A stretch of 35,148 bases of DNA, from the NCBI RefSeq assembly GCF_012641075.1, contig NZ_JAAXLJ010000023.1:1-35148 (forward strand), written 5' to 3'. Within the stretch, counting starts at the first letter, position 1, and each line of letters starts with the position of its first letter. The notes under the pieces are model-generated. The model was not told where the DNA came from. It made no database searches and saw only the letters and a program-made list of their open reading frames with translations. Origin of the DNA: Secundilactobacillus angelensis (GTDB lineage Bacteria; Bacillota; Bacilli; Lactobacillales; Lactobacillaceae). A program made the translations under genes and the position numbers. Below are positions 16,255 to 23,951 of the stretch, piece by piece.

Positions 16255-17031
16255 TTAGCGGTACACGATCCCACCATCAACCATAATAGCTTGACCAGTG
16301 ATGTAATCTGCCTTTTCGCTGGCTAAGAATGATACTAAGTTAGCAACGTCAGCTGGTGTTTCACCACGACCTAATGCAATGCCATCAAGGTAAGCTTTGA
16401 TTGATTCGCCTGGAGCAACGTTATGCAGTTCACCCATTTCAGCATCAATTTGGTCCCACATTGGTGTGAGCACGATACCTGGGCAATATGCGTTAACAGT
16501 AATCTTATCTTGTGCCAATTCTTTAGCAGCAGCTTGGGTAATCCCACGGATGGCAAATTTAGTTGCGGAGTAAGCCCCTAATAATTCAAAGCCTTCGTGA
16601 CCGGCAACTGAAGATGCATTGATGATTTTACCTGGTGTACCCTGCTTCTTGAATTGGGCAGCAGCAGCTTGAATACCAAAGACAGTCCCTTTAACGTTGA
16701 TGTCCAACAGACGATCTAAATCTTCTTCTTCAGTGTTGCAAACTTGGGCAACGTGAGCAATACCGGCGTTGTTGACGAAAACGTCAAGTTGGCCGAGTTC
16801 TGAAACAGTTTTTGCAACTGCGTCAAAGACTTGCTTCTTGTATTGAACATCCGCTTCAATGGCAATTGCTTTACCGCCATCAGCATTAATGTTGTCAGCA
16901 ACTTTTTGAACTTTATCTAAATGACGGCCAGCAAGTGATACCGCGAAACCATCCTTAGCTAATTGTAAAGCGATACCTTCTCCAATACCTTGACCCGCAC
17001 CAGTAATTAATGCAACTTTTTGATTTGCCAT
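16255..17031 (-). CDS. budC: Acetoin / diacetyl reductase (butanediol dehydrogenase-type SDR)
   Basis: A 258-residue short-chain dehydrogenase expected to reduce diacetyl to acetoin and/or acetoin to 2,3-butanediol with NADH. Seen: TGAGQGIG cofactor loop, NNAG at residues 87-90, catalytic Ser140/141, Tyr154 and Lys158 ([20 protein letters not shown]), Asn112, and the [11 protein letters not shown] loop shared by acetoin reductases. AGGAGTGG precedes the ATG. It is monocistronic, with a near-consensus promoter and a Rex-like site at the predicted transcript start, which fits redox control of an NADH-consuming enzyme. Stereospecificity cannot be read from sequence. Confidence 0.87.
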   Translation of the reverse strand: MANQKVALITGAGQGIGEGIALQLAKDGFAVSLAGRHLDKVQKVADNINADGGKAIAIEADVQYKKQVFDAVAKTVSELGQLDVFVNNAGIAHVAQVCNTEEEDLDRLLDINVKGTVFGIQAAAAQFKKQGTPGKIINASSVAGHEGFELLGAYSATKFAIRGITQAAAKELAQDKITVNAYCPGIVLTPMWDQIDAEMGELHNVAPGESIKAYLDGIALGRGETPADVANLVSFLASEKADYITGQAIMVDGGIVYR

Positions 17032-17050
17032 ATTTATCTTCCACTCCTAA

Positions 17051-17068
17051 TTGTTATTTATTTCACAA
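17051..17068. promoter_or_regulatory. Rex-like redox operator at budC
   Basis: On the minus strand TTGTGAAATAAATAACAA differs from the Rex consensus TTGTGA-N6-TCACAA at one position. It begins about 7 bases after the -10 box, at the expected transcription start. Inference from consensus. Confidence 0.5.
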
Positions 17069-17074
17069 TTAAAC

Positions 17075-17103
17075 ATTGTACTATCTCATTACTTATTCGT
17101 CAA
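17075..17103 (-). promoter_or_regulatory. budC promoter
   Basis: Minus strand: -35 TTGACG (17103-17098), 17-base spacer, -10 TACAAT (17080-17075). One of the best promoter matches in the window. Confidence 0.82.
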
Positions 17104-17194
17104 CCTTTATTACTAGCTTAGCTTTATTTTAATAAGTTAAATTCAGCATAGCTTGTGACCCATATAACATTAAAAATATAAATGTTCAATACAA

Positions 17195-17234
17195 AAACAT
17201 CCTGATTACTGTCATAGCTGTAATCAGGATGTTT
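17195..17234 (-). terminator. Terminator of the opuC operon
   Basis: A perfect 15-bp stem (AAACATCCTGATTAC and complement) with a 10-base loop, followed by T residues on the minus strand, about 80 bases after the opuCD stop. Confidence 0.88.
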
Positions 17235-17316
17235 GAATGAAATTGATTATTTAATTTTTCGTGTCTAATCGGGCCCAGTCGGACAGTGAGTTGCAGGTAG
17301 CCTTACCCTCCGCTCT

Positions 17317-17988
17317 CTATGCGCCCGCCTTCGCACCTTGTGCGTTTGGTGCCACTTTCTTTTCAACCCAAGCTAGGATTAGATCAAGGATGATAGCCAT
17401 CAACGCTGTTGGCAAAGCACCAGCCAGAATAATGGCCGTTCCGTTCGTGGCGTTAGTCCCACGAATGATGATGTCCCCTAAACCACCGGCGCCCACGAAG
17501 GTACCGATAGCAGTAATCCCGATGGCTAAGACCAAAGCGTTTCTCAAACCAGCCATCACCATGGACATTGACAGTGGAATTTCCACCAATCGCAGCAACT
17601 GCCAGCGGGTCATCCCCATGCCAGTCCCGGCATCAAGCAAGGTTGGGTCAACGGCGCGCATGCCAGCATCTGTGTTCTTAATGATTGGTAGCAGCGAGTA
17701 AAGGAACACCGTCACGATAACAGTGTTAACCCCTAGTCCTAAACCAATCATGATAATCGACAGCATAGCCAGTGAAGGCACCGTTTGAATCACGTTGGCG
17801 ATACCAATTACCACGCCATTTAACCGCGTGTGGTGAGCGATAAAGATGCCGATTGGAATGCCGATGATTGCTGCCAAAATGACGCCGTATGCTGAAATCA
17901 AGAAGTGACGCGAAAATTGCGATAGAACATACTGGCCGTTGTGCCCGTAATAGTAAAGCAACTGTTCCCAAAGATTCAAATGAGTCAT
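17317..17988 (-). CDS. opuCD: Osmolyte (betaine/carnitine/choline) ABC transporter permease, second copy
   Basis: A 223-residue membrane permease with about five to six hydrophobic helices. The binding-protein-dependent transport signature is visible (TGMGMTRWQLLRLVEIPLSMSMVMAGLR, the EAA-loop equivalent that contacts the ATPase). GAGGLGDIIIRG is typical of OpuC/ProW-type permeases. The start ATG (17988) directly abuts the opuCC stop codon, indicating translational coupling. The GC-rich, alanine/lysine tail (KKVAPNAQGAKAGA) is cytoplasmic. Together with opuCB it forms the transmembrane channel of the importer. Confidence 0.9.
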   Translation of the reverse strand: MTHLNLWEQLLYYYGHNGQYVLSQFSRHFLISAYGVILAAIIGIPIGIFIAHHTRLNGVVIGIANVIQTVPSLAMLSIIMIGLGLGVNTVIVTVFLYSLLPIIKNTDAGMRAVDPTLLDAGTGMGMTRWQLLRLVEIPLSMSMVMAGLRNALVLAIGITAIGTFVGAGGLGDIIIRGTNATNGTAIILAGALPTALMAIILDLILAWVEKKVAPNAQGAKAGA

Positions 17989-18921
17989 TTAGTTGCCACT
18001 CCCTTCAAAATAATGATGTTGTTCCAGATATTGTTTGGCAACGACTTCTGGTTCCATTAAGTCGTTATCAACTTTATAGTTCAGTGTTTGCATGGTCTTT
18101 AAATCAATCTTACCGCTGAGCTTATTAATCACTGGTCGCAGCTCAGGATGCGCTTTAAGAACCTTGTTCGTTGCAACGGCACTTGCCGTATATGGCGGGA
18201 AGAAGTGCTTATCGTCTTTGAGCATCTTCAGATTATAACTGCCAACCCGGCCATCCGTTGAATAACCTAAAATGGCATCCATCTTATCGGCAGCCACCGC
18301 ATCATACACTAGTCCAATCTGCATTGGGTGAACTGCACCAAACTTATAACCATACGTTTTCTGGAAACCGTCGTAGCCATCGCCTCTTCGGTTTAACCAA
18401 ATTTGGTCAATACCGACGTTCATTTTACCAGCAACTGATTTAAGGTCACTGACATTGCTCAAGTGATAGCGCTTGGCGGTCTTTTGAGTCACCATCCAAA
18501 CGTAAGTATCAGCGAAACCATACGATTTAAAATACGTCATATGATACTGATTTTTAAAATGACTTTCAACTGTCCGAGTCGCTCTTTCCGGATTACGGTC
18601 TACGGGTTTGTCCATAATCGTAGTCAGATCAGAACCAACGTACCGGATTGCTGAAATGTCAGCTTGATTATTCTTCAAGGCATTAAATGACACATTTGCG
18701 GAACCTAAATTATTGATTATCGTTGTGTGCAGTTTCGTATCATGCTGAATCAGATCCTGTAACATATAAGCCATGATCTGCTGTTCAGTCGTATTTTGTG
18801 ACGCAATTCGAATGGTGTTACTGCCGCTTCCGGCTAATCCCGGAAAGCCACAACCAGCTAATCCAACCACACAAAGGAAGGAGAAGCCAAGCATGATCAG
18901 CCATCTTTTGATGTTTTTCAT
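17989..18921 (-). CDS. opuCC: Osmolyte-binding lipoprotein of the OpuC transporter
   Basis: A 310-residue extracellular receptor. The signal has a basic start (MKNIKRW), a hydrophobic core and the lipobox GLAGC, so Cys24 is the lipid anchor. The mature part has the OpuAC/OsmX-like opening NTIRIASQNTTEQQIMAYML, RYVGSDLTT, and a DAILGYSTDGRVGSYNLKMLKDDKHFFPPYTASAV segment that in relatives lines the quaternary-ammonium pocket. AGGAGGG precedes the ATG, 10 bases after the opuCB stop. Whether it prefers glycine betaine, carnitine or choline cannot be decided here. Confidence 0.9.
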   Translation of the reverse strand: MKNIKRWLIMLGFSFLCVVGLAGCGFPGLAGSGSNTIRIASQNTTEQQIMAYMLQDLIQHDTKLHTTIINNLGSANVSFNALKNNQADISAIRYVGSDLTTIMDKPVDRNPERATRTVESHFKNQYHMTYFKSYGFADTYVWMVTQKTAKRYHLSNVSDLKSVAGKMNVGIDQIWLNRRGDGYDGFQKTYGYKFGAVHPMQIGLVYDAVAADKMDAILGYSTDGRVGSYNLKMLKDDKHFFPPYTASAVATNKVLKAHPELRPVINKLSGKIDLKTMQTLNYKVDNDLMEPEVVAKQYLEQHHYFEGSGN

Positions 18922-18931
18922 GGTTTCCCTC

Positions 18932-19561
18932 CTATTCTTCTGAAGTCCGTGGTGTTAAGGCAGCCTCAACTTTACCAAGCAGCCAGTCAACAACCAACGC
19001 CAGAACAATAACGGGAATTGAACCACCGAGGATCAAATCCGTTCGGTACAAGTTCAACCCGTTAAAGATAAAATCACCAAGTCCGCCGGCGCCAATGTAT
19101 GATGCCAAAGCTGCCCAAGCAATCACATATGTTGCTGAAAGTCGAATACCTGACATAATCACGGGCGCGGCCAACGGCACTTCAACCTTTATGATTGATT
19201 GCCAATTGGTCATCCCCATCCCCTTGGCCGCATCTTTCAATGAGGGATCCACGTCGCTCATACCAATATAGGTGTTACGCAGAATTGGCAACAAGGAGTA
19301 AATAAATAACGCCACAATCGCTGGTTTAACACCGATCCCAAAGATTGGAATCATGAAGGCCAGTAGCGCTAACGCTGGAATAGTTTGCAGCATACTAGCA
19401 ATTGAAATCACGATGTTGGCAGTCCGTTTCGTACGAGTCAGGGCAATGCCCAACGGTACAGCAAAAATGACACCTAGTCCAAGTGAGATTCCTGAAATGT
19501 AAATATGCTGCCAGGTTTTACCCACCAAGGGCAGACCATAAACGGCTAAAAAGTGCATCAT
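18932..19561 (-). CDS. opuCB: Osmolyte ABC transporter permease, first copy
   Basis: A 209-residue permease with hydrophobic helices such as [17 protein letters not shown] and [18 protein letters not shown], the ATPase-contact loop [26 protein letters not shown], and the family motif [15 protein letters not shown]. Tandem start codons (19561 and 19558) overlap the opuCA stop as ATGATG, so translation is coupled. It is homologous to opuCD; such pairs form the heterodimeric pore of OpuC importers. Confidence 0.9.
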   Translation of the reverse strand: MMHFLAVYGLPLVGKTWQHIYISGISLGLGVIFAVPLGIALTRTKRTANIVISIASMLQTIPALALLAFMIPIFGIGVKPAIVALFIYSLLPILRNTYIGMSDVDPSLKDAAKGMGMTNWQSIIKVEVPLAAPVIMSGIRLSATYVIAWAALASYIGAGGLGDFIFNGLNLYRTDLILGGSIPVIVLALVVDWLLGKVEAALTPRTSEE

Positions 19562-20751
19562 TGAGCGTCACCACCTTGGTCAGCCGCAGTTGTCGCAGCT
19601 TGGGTGTCCTCGCTATCAGTCTTTTTGTCGTCGTCACCCCAAAGTGCGTCGTAAACAATATCAACCAACGCTGCCCGAGTCACGATACCCACTAATTTTT
19701 TGTCATTATCCACAACGGGAATATTTTTAAAGCCCCGTTTGAGGATTCTTTCCACTGTATCCCGGACCAATGAGTCGGACTTAACGTAGAACACATCATC
19801 GTGCATCACATCACCGACACTGGTGGCCGTCTTAAAGTTATAATCGATATCTTCAATGTCCAAATAGCCCTTCAAGGTCCCGCCATCATCAGTGACCAGC
19901 AGTGAATCAACCCGCCGATCATGCATGGTCTTCAGCGCTTCCTTCAGCAATCTGTCTGGCGTAATCGAAGCCACGTTCTTTAACATCACTTGGCCAACAG
20001 TCGTGATACTTGGTCGAGCTTGAATCAGCCGATCTTTCCCAATCAGATTTTCCACAAATTCATTGGCAGGATGCTGCAGAATTTCATCTGGCGAAGCGAC
20101 CTGCATAATTTTACCGCCGTCCATAACAACGATTTTGGTCGCTAAAGTCAAGGCTTCATCCATGTCATGGGTCACAAAAATGATTGTCTTACCCAGACGT
20201 TCCTGCAAGTCTTTGATCAAATCTTGCAGCGACTCACGGGTAATCGGATCCAAAGCGCCATAGGGTTCGTCCATTAAAATGATATCTTGATCAGCTGCTA
20301 AGGCCCTGACAACACCGATCCGTTGTTGCTGCCCACCGGAAAGTTCTGATGGATAACGGTCCAAAAACTCTTCTGGTAAATCAACTAACTTAATCATTTC
20401 TTTAGCACGCTGGTTCATTTTATCTTGCGGCCACTTCAATAATCGTGGCACAAGGGTAATATTTTGACGAATTGTCATGTGTGGCATCAGACCAATATTT
20501 TGAATCACGTAACCGATTTTACGGCGCAACTCTACAGGGTTCATTTGACTAATGTCTGTGCCGTTGATTTTTATTGTTCCGGACGTCTGTTGCAGCATTC
20601 GGTTGATCATCCGCATTGTGGTCGTCTTACCAGATCCAGAAGTCCCAATAAAGCATACGAACTCGCCCTTTTCAACTTCCAGGTTAAAATCCTCCACGGC
20701 AACTTTACCGCCAGGGTATGTCTTGTTGAGATGTTCCATTGATAAAAACAT
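19558..20751 (-). CDS. opuCA: Osmolyte ABC transporter ATPase with tandem CBS domains
   Basis: A 397-residue ATPase energising betaine/carnitine uptake during osmotic stress. Seen: Walker [11 protein letters not shown]-loop [12 protein letters not shown], signature LSGGQQQR, Walker B IILMDEP, and the H-loop VTHDMDEAL. Two CBS domains follow at about residues 255-370 ([39 protein letters not shown]), which in relatives sense ionic strength or c-di-AMP. An acidic tail ends the protein. The frame is open to 20838, but ATG 20751 is preferred: it has AGGAAGAG upstream, and the predicted promoter start near 20806 excludes the longer version. It is the first gene of opuCA-CB-CC-CD. Confidence 0.92.
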   Translation of the reverse strand: MFLSMEHLNKTYPGGKVAVEDFNLEVEKGEFVCFIGTSGSGKTTTMRMINRMLQQTSGTIKINGTDISQMNPVELRRKIGYVIQNIGLMPHMTIRQNITLVPRLLKWPQDKMNQRAKEMIKLVDLPEEFLDRYPSELSGGQQQRIGVVRALAADQDIILMDEPYGALDPITRESLQDLIKDLQERLGKTIIFVTHDMDEALTLATKIVVMDGGKIMQVASPDEILQHPANEFVENLIGKDRLIQARPSITTVGQVMLKNVASITPDRLLKEALKTMHDRRVDSLLVTDDGGTLKGYLDIEDIDYNFKTATSVGDVMHDDVFYVKSDSLVRDTVERILKRGFKNIPVVDNDKKLVGIVTRAALVDIVYDALWGDDDKKTDSEDTQAATTAADQGGDAQ

Positions 20752-20812
20752 CGGTTTTATCTCTTCCTCTCTGCAATAATCTTGAACAACTTTTTTACAT
20801 ATTTCTGGTTTA

Positions 20813-20840
20813 ATTGTAACACTTATGATTAGTGACATAA
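20813..20840 (-). promoter_or_regulatory. opuC operon promoter
   Basis: Minus strand: -35 TTATGT (20840-20835), 16-base spacer, -10 TACAAT (20818-20813). The -35 is weak. The spacer is filled by an inverted repeat. Confidence 0.5.
20820..20834. promoter_or_regulatory. Inverted repeat inside the opuC promoter
   Basis: CACTTATGATTAGTG, arms matching at 6 of 7 positions, lies exactly between -35 and -10. A protein bound here would repress opuC. The regulator is unknown. Confidence 0.4.
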
Positions 20841-20916
20841 ATTTTGCTGATGCTCACCAACTCCCGGTATATTAGTGGAACCACCTTTTGTAAATAAAAT
20901 GATGTAACCGTTTTAA

Positions 20917-20944
20917 TTGCTTTTGCTAAGGAAATAGGTATACT
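20917..20944 (+). promoter_or_regulatory. Promoter of the Ohr gene
   Basis: -35 TTGCTT (20917-20922), 16-base spacer, -10 TATACT (20939-20944), with the start near 20951. Confidence 0.6.
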
Positions 20945-20947
20945 TAG

Positions 20948-20959
20948 ATTGTACACAAT
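20948..20959. promoter_or_regulatory. Small palindrome at the Ohr transcript start
   Basis: ATTGT-AC-ACAAT just after the -10. OhrR-type operators contain similar ACAATT/AATTGT arms, so it may be a peroxide-responsive site. Short and therefore uncertain. Confidence 0.35.
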
Positions 20960-20986
20960 TTAAATTCTTGAAAAGAGGTAATTTCA

Positions 20987-21394
20987 ATGGCAAAGAAGCT
21001 CTATACCACAACCATGACAAACAAGGGTGGCCGTGCAGGTGAAGTTTGGTCAAATGATCGTAAGTGGGATTTTAAAATTGGTACTCCCGGTGTTGATAAA
21101 GACTCAACTAATCCAGAGCAACTATTTGCTGCTGGCTTTGCTTCCTGCTTTAATGGTGCATTAGACATCGCCTTGCAACAGGCTGGCGTATCTGCTGAGC
21201 CAACCGTTCGTGCAAAAGTCTCCCTATATCAAGAAGGCAATGAGCCTAATTTTCACATTAGTGTTGATCTCTTTGGTCACATCGAAGGTTTAAATGAAGC
21301 GGATACCAAGAAATACATGGCAATCGCAGAAACAATCTGCCCTTACTCTAAAGCCACAAAGGGTAATATCGAAGTTACCGTCAACGCTGAATAA
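20987..21394 (+). CDS. ohr: Ohr/OsmC-family organic hydroperoxide reductase
   Basis: A 135-residue thiol peroxidase that reduces organic hydroperoxides. The two redox cysteines are Cys54 (NPEQLFAAGFASCFNGAL) and Cys118 (ICPYSKATKGNIEV). Arg16 (GGRAGEV) and Glu44 complete the active site. These are Ohr-subgroup signatures rather than the general OsmC subgroup. AAAAGAGG precedes the ATG. It is a single-gene unit, divergent from the opuC operon, and no OhrR-like regulator gene is adjacent. Confidence 0.92.
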   Translation: MAKKLYTTTMTNKGGRAGEVWSNDRKWDFKIGTPGVDKDSTNPEQLFAAGFASCFNGALDIALQQAGVSAEPTVRAKVSLYQEGNEPNFHISVDLFGHIEGLNEADTKKYMAIAETICPYSKATKGNIEVTVNAE

Positions 21395-21634
21395 GTGTTC
21401 ATAAACTATTAAATTGATTGGCGACTAATCATTATTTGACTAGTCGTCTTTTTTATATAGGCTGACGAAAAATCAATTCTCAAGTTTAATTTCAAATTAC
21501 GCTAACCCATTTTCTTTATTAGGTTCCCGTCATAATAGTGTTTATAAGCTATTAAGGAAGGTATATATTTTATATCGGTCATCGAGCTATTAATACAGTT
21601 ATCAAATATATCAGATTTTAACTAATGAAAGGGC
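21395..21634. other. Non-coding stretch upstream of the xylose-transporter promoter
   Basis: Apart from the ohr terminator at its left end, this AT-rich DNA has no frame with a ribosome site and no repeat. It is likely spacer before the transporter promoter at 21635. Confidence 0.4.
21419..21454 (+). terminator. Terminator of ohr
   Basis: GGCGACTA pairs with TAGTCGTC (one G-U) and is followed by six T residues. Confidence 0.78.
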
Positions 21635-21663
21635 TTGCATTTGAAATCACAAGTGAGTATAAT
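21635..21663 (+). promoter_or_regulatory. Promoter of the sugar-porter gene
   Basis: -35 TTGCAT (21635-21640), 17-base spacer, perfect -10 TATAAT (21658-21663). The start near 21670 gives a leader of about 137 bases. Confidence 0.82.
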
Positions 21664-21676
21664 TCCCTTTGGTTAG

Positions 21677-21698
21677 TTAGTTGCTTTTCTAAACCAAC
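21677..21698. promoter_or_regulatory. XylR operator at the sugar-porter gene
   Basis: TTAGTT-N9-AACCAAC, the same 22-bp architecture and identical half-sites as at 12503-12524 before xylA, again beginning 13 bases after the -10. A second AAACCAACT follows at 21704-21712. It ties the transporter to XylR control. Confidence 0.72.
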
Positions 21699-21739
21699 TT
21701 ATCAAACCAACTCACAGTGGTTTATTTTTTATATTTATT

Positions 21740-21753
21740 TGGAAGCGGTTACC
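21740..21753 (+). promoter_or_regulatory. cre-like site in the leader of the sugar-porter gene
   Basis: TGGAAGCGGTTACC fits most cre positions and contains the palindrome GCGGTTACCGC. Lying about 70 bases after the transcript start, it would act as a road-block. Confidence 0.5.
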
Positions 21754-21806
21754 GCAATTATTATTTCACACGTAACCCAGCATATTTTTGATAGGAGGAT
21801 TCGTCT

Positions 21807-23267
21807 ATGTCAAACGCAGCTACTAAGCATCACATGCCCATAAGCGTCATCTATTTCTTTGGTGCCTTGGGTGGTTTGCTTTTTGGTTATGATACCGGTG
21901 TTATTTCCGGTGCCATGCTATTCATTGGTCACGAATTAAATATCGCAAATGGGTCATTCCAGTATGGGTTCCTTACAGCATCTACATCAATTGGTGCTAT
22001 GTTCGGTGCCGCCTTTATTGGTCCATTGTCAGATAGGTTTGGGCGCCGTCACTTACTTATTACAGCAGCAATCATCTTCTTCTTTGCTGCTTTAGGTTCT
22101 GCCTTTTCACCAGAATATATTTCACTAGTTTCCTTCCGGTTCTGCTTAGGTATTGCCGTTGGTGCCGCATCATCACTGATTCCTACTTACTTGGCCGAAC
22201 TTGCCCCAGCTGAAAAGCGTGGTACTGTCGGGTCGCTGTTCCAATTAATGGTTATGACCGGTATCTTCTTCGCCTATGTCTTTAACGAATGGTTCTCACC
22301 ACAGGGTGGTTTAAACCTTTCAGAAAGTATCAGTTGGCGTTGGATGTTAGGGTTAGCAGCCGTACCTGCTGCCATTCTCTGGATTGGTTCCATCTACCTA
22401 CCTGAATCACCTCGTTTCCTTGTCAGAAAGAAAGACGAAAATGGTGCTCTCAGTGTTTTGCGTCGGTTCAGTTCAGATGAAAACCTCGTTCAAAAGGAAT
22501 TACACGATATCAAAGTTCAAGCTGCTATTCCTTCAGGCGGTTGGAAAGAATTGTTTGGACCAATTGCCCGTCCAGTTTTGGTAATGGCTATTGGGTTAGC
22601 TGTTTTGCAACAAGTCATGGGCTGCAACACCGTTCTGTACTATGCCCCCACGATCTTCATTTCAGCCGGATTTAGTACTCATTTTGCCCTTCAATCACAT
22701 ATTGTAATCGGTATTTTTAACGTGATTGTTACTGCGATTGCCGTAAGTATCATGGATAAAATTAACCGTAAAACAATGCTGATCGGTGGTGCTATTGGGA
22801 TGGCTGCTTCACTGTTCGCCATGTCAACTGCTATGTTACTGTTACACGCTGGTAACGGAAACTTAGGCTCATGGGTTTGCGTTGTTTCATTAACGCTTTA
22901 CATCGCCTTCTTCTCAGCAACTTGGGGCCCTGTAATGTGGCTGATGATTGGTGAAGCCTTCCCATTGAACATCCGTGGATTAGGTAACTCATTTGGTGCC
23001 GCAGTGAACTGGTTCGCTAACTTCTGTGTTTCCGAAACCTTTACTGTGTTACTGGTTGCCTTCGAACCAAAGGGTGTTGCCAACCCTGAAGGTCAAGGTA
23101 TCGCCCGTCTGTTTCTCGTTTATGGTCTCTTCTGTGTATTCGCTATTTGGTTCGTGCACAAGAAGGCTATTGAAACTCGTAACCGTTCACTTGAAGACAT
23201 TGAAACTGGTCTGCGTGAACGTGCTGCTGAAAAGGGTTATGATCCAGAAACTGGTCAACTTAAGTAA
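21807..23267 (+). CDS. xylT: MFS sugar-porter family transporter, probable D-xylose:H+ symporter
   Basis: A 486-residue, 12-helix sugar/proton symporter. Sugar-porter signatures: GALGGLLFGYDTGVISGAM in helix 1, DRFGRRHLL in loop 2-3, the PESPRFLVRK loop after helix 6, QQVMGCNTVLYYAPTIF in helix 7 (sugar-contacting Gln/Asn residues), and WGPVMWLMIGEAFPLNIRG in helix 10. Length and signatures fit XylT/XylE-type transporters. Substrate is inferred from the upstream XylR operator, since the xylAB operon itself carries no transporter; an arabinose role is the main alternative. AGGAGG precedes the ATG. It is monocistronic with a downstream terminator. Confidence 0.82.
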   Translation: MSNAATKHHMPISVIYFFGALGGLLFGYDTGVISGAMLFIGHELNIANGSFQYGFLTASTSIGAMFGAAFIGPLSDRFGRRHLLITAAIIFFFAALGSAFSPEYISLVSFRFCLGIAVGAASSLIPTYLAELAPAEKRGTVGSLFQLMVMTGIFFAYVFNEWFSPQGGLNLSESISWRWMLGLAAVPAAILWIGSIYLPESPRFLVRKKDENGALSVLRRFSSDENLVQKELHDIKVQAAIPSGGWKELFGPIARPVLVMAIGLAVLQQVMGCNTVLYYAPTIFISAGFSTHFALQSHIVIGIFNVIVTAIAVSIMDKINRKTMLIGGAIGMAASLFAMSTAMLLLHAGNGNLGSWVCVVSLTLYIAFFSATWGPVMWLMIGEAFPLNIRGLGNSFGAAVNWFANFCVSETFTVLLVAFEPKGVANPEGQGIARLFLVYGLFCVFAIWFVHKKAIETRNRSLEDIETGLRERAAEKGYDPETGQLK

Positions 23268-23286
23268 TCCAACATGATTTTAATTT

Positions 23287-23330
23287 AGAGGCTCCAGACT
23301 GTTGCAATGTTACAGTCCGGAACCTCTTTT
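23287..23330 (+). terminator. Terminator of the sugar-porter gene
   Basis: AGAGGCTCCAGACTGT pairs with ACAGTCCGGAACCTCT (minor mismatches), 9-base loop, then TTTT. Confidence 0.82.
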
Positions 23331-23468
23331 GTTACAACTCAAAAGCAGATATAATCTGGATTTTGTCACATAACTTAATCTCCTGGTAATTGTCGGTTAA
23401 CATAACTGAAACATTTCCCGTGTATGCTATTCAACAGTGATAAACAAATAAGGGGATTTTTAAAAGTT

Positions 23469-23879
23469 ATGTCAAAAGCGAATATAAAAATGAAACTTGC
23501 ATCATTCTTACTAATTTTCGGGTTCGCCTTTGGGATGGGAACCAACGTGACGTCAAGCTTCAGTACTCAAACTCAAACAATTACTGCACAGGCCTCAACC
23601 AAAGTCTCAGCTAACCAAGCTAAAAAGATTGCCGCAATTAATGCTAATTTATCAAAGACTCAAAAAGCGGCTAAGAATTGGATTGCCTACCATGAATCTC
23701 GCTATAGCTACACCGCTCGTAACGGAAACTGTTACGGCCGTTACCAGTTATTAAGAGCCTACCTTCACGGTGACTATAGTGCAGTTAACCAGGAAAAAGC
23801 TGCTAACAAGTATGTCAGCAGCCGTTATGGTACTTGGACACACGCCAAAAGTTTCTGGCAAGCACACCATTGGTATTAA
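23469..23879 (+). CDS. Small secreted lysozyme-fold protein, aggregation-promoting-factor (Apf)-like
   Basis: About 136 residues. A signal peptide (MSKANIKMKLASFLLIFGFAFG) is followed by a Ser/Thr/Gln-rich region with a likely cleavage after AQA. The C-terminal domain is NWIAYHESRYSYTARNGNCYGRYQL...WHAHHWY-like: the Glu in HESRYSY and the GNCYGRYQL motif are those of Apf-type and transglycosylase-like domains, suggesting cleavage or binding of peptidoglycan. The frame is open from ATG 23424, but a TATGCT box there looks like the -10, so ATG 23469 is preferred; its AGGGG is 13 bases away, rather distant. A bidirectional terminator follows. Confidence 0.75.
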   Translation: MSKANIKMKLASFLLIFGFAFGMGTNVTSSFSTQTQTITAQASTKVSANQAKKIAAINANLSKTQKAAKNWIAYHESRYSYTARNGNCYGRYQLLRAYLHGDYSAVNQEKAANKYVSSRYGTWTHAKSFWQAHHWY

Positions 23880-23898
23880 ACTTTAATCGATAAATATT

Positions 23899-23944
23899 AA
23901 AAGGTTCAGATTCTTCGTTTCCGAAGGATCTGAACCTTTTTTGT
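23899..23944. terminator. Bidirectional terminator (Apf-like / K+ channel)
   Basis: A 19-bp stem (AAAAGGTTCAGATTCTTCG and complement, one G-U) with a TTTC loop between convergent genes. Confidence 0.92.
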
Positions 23945-23951
23945 TTGGCAC

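Noticed and set aside
17235-17316. GC-rich patch with GGGCCC and GCGGAGGG between the opuC terminator and opuCD
   Set aside because: No start codon with a frame of useful length follows the purine-rich motif, and no stable second hairpin or known RNA family is recognisable.
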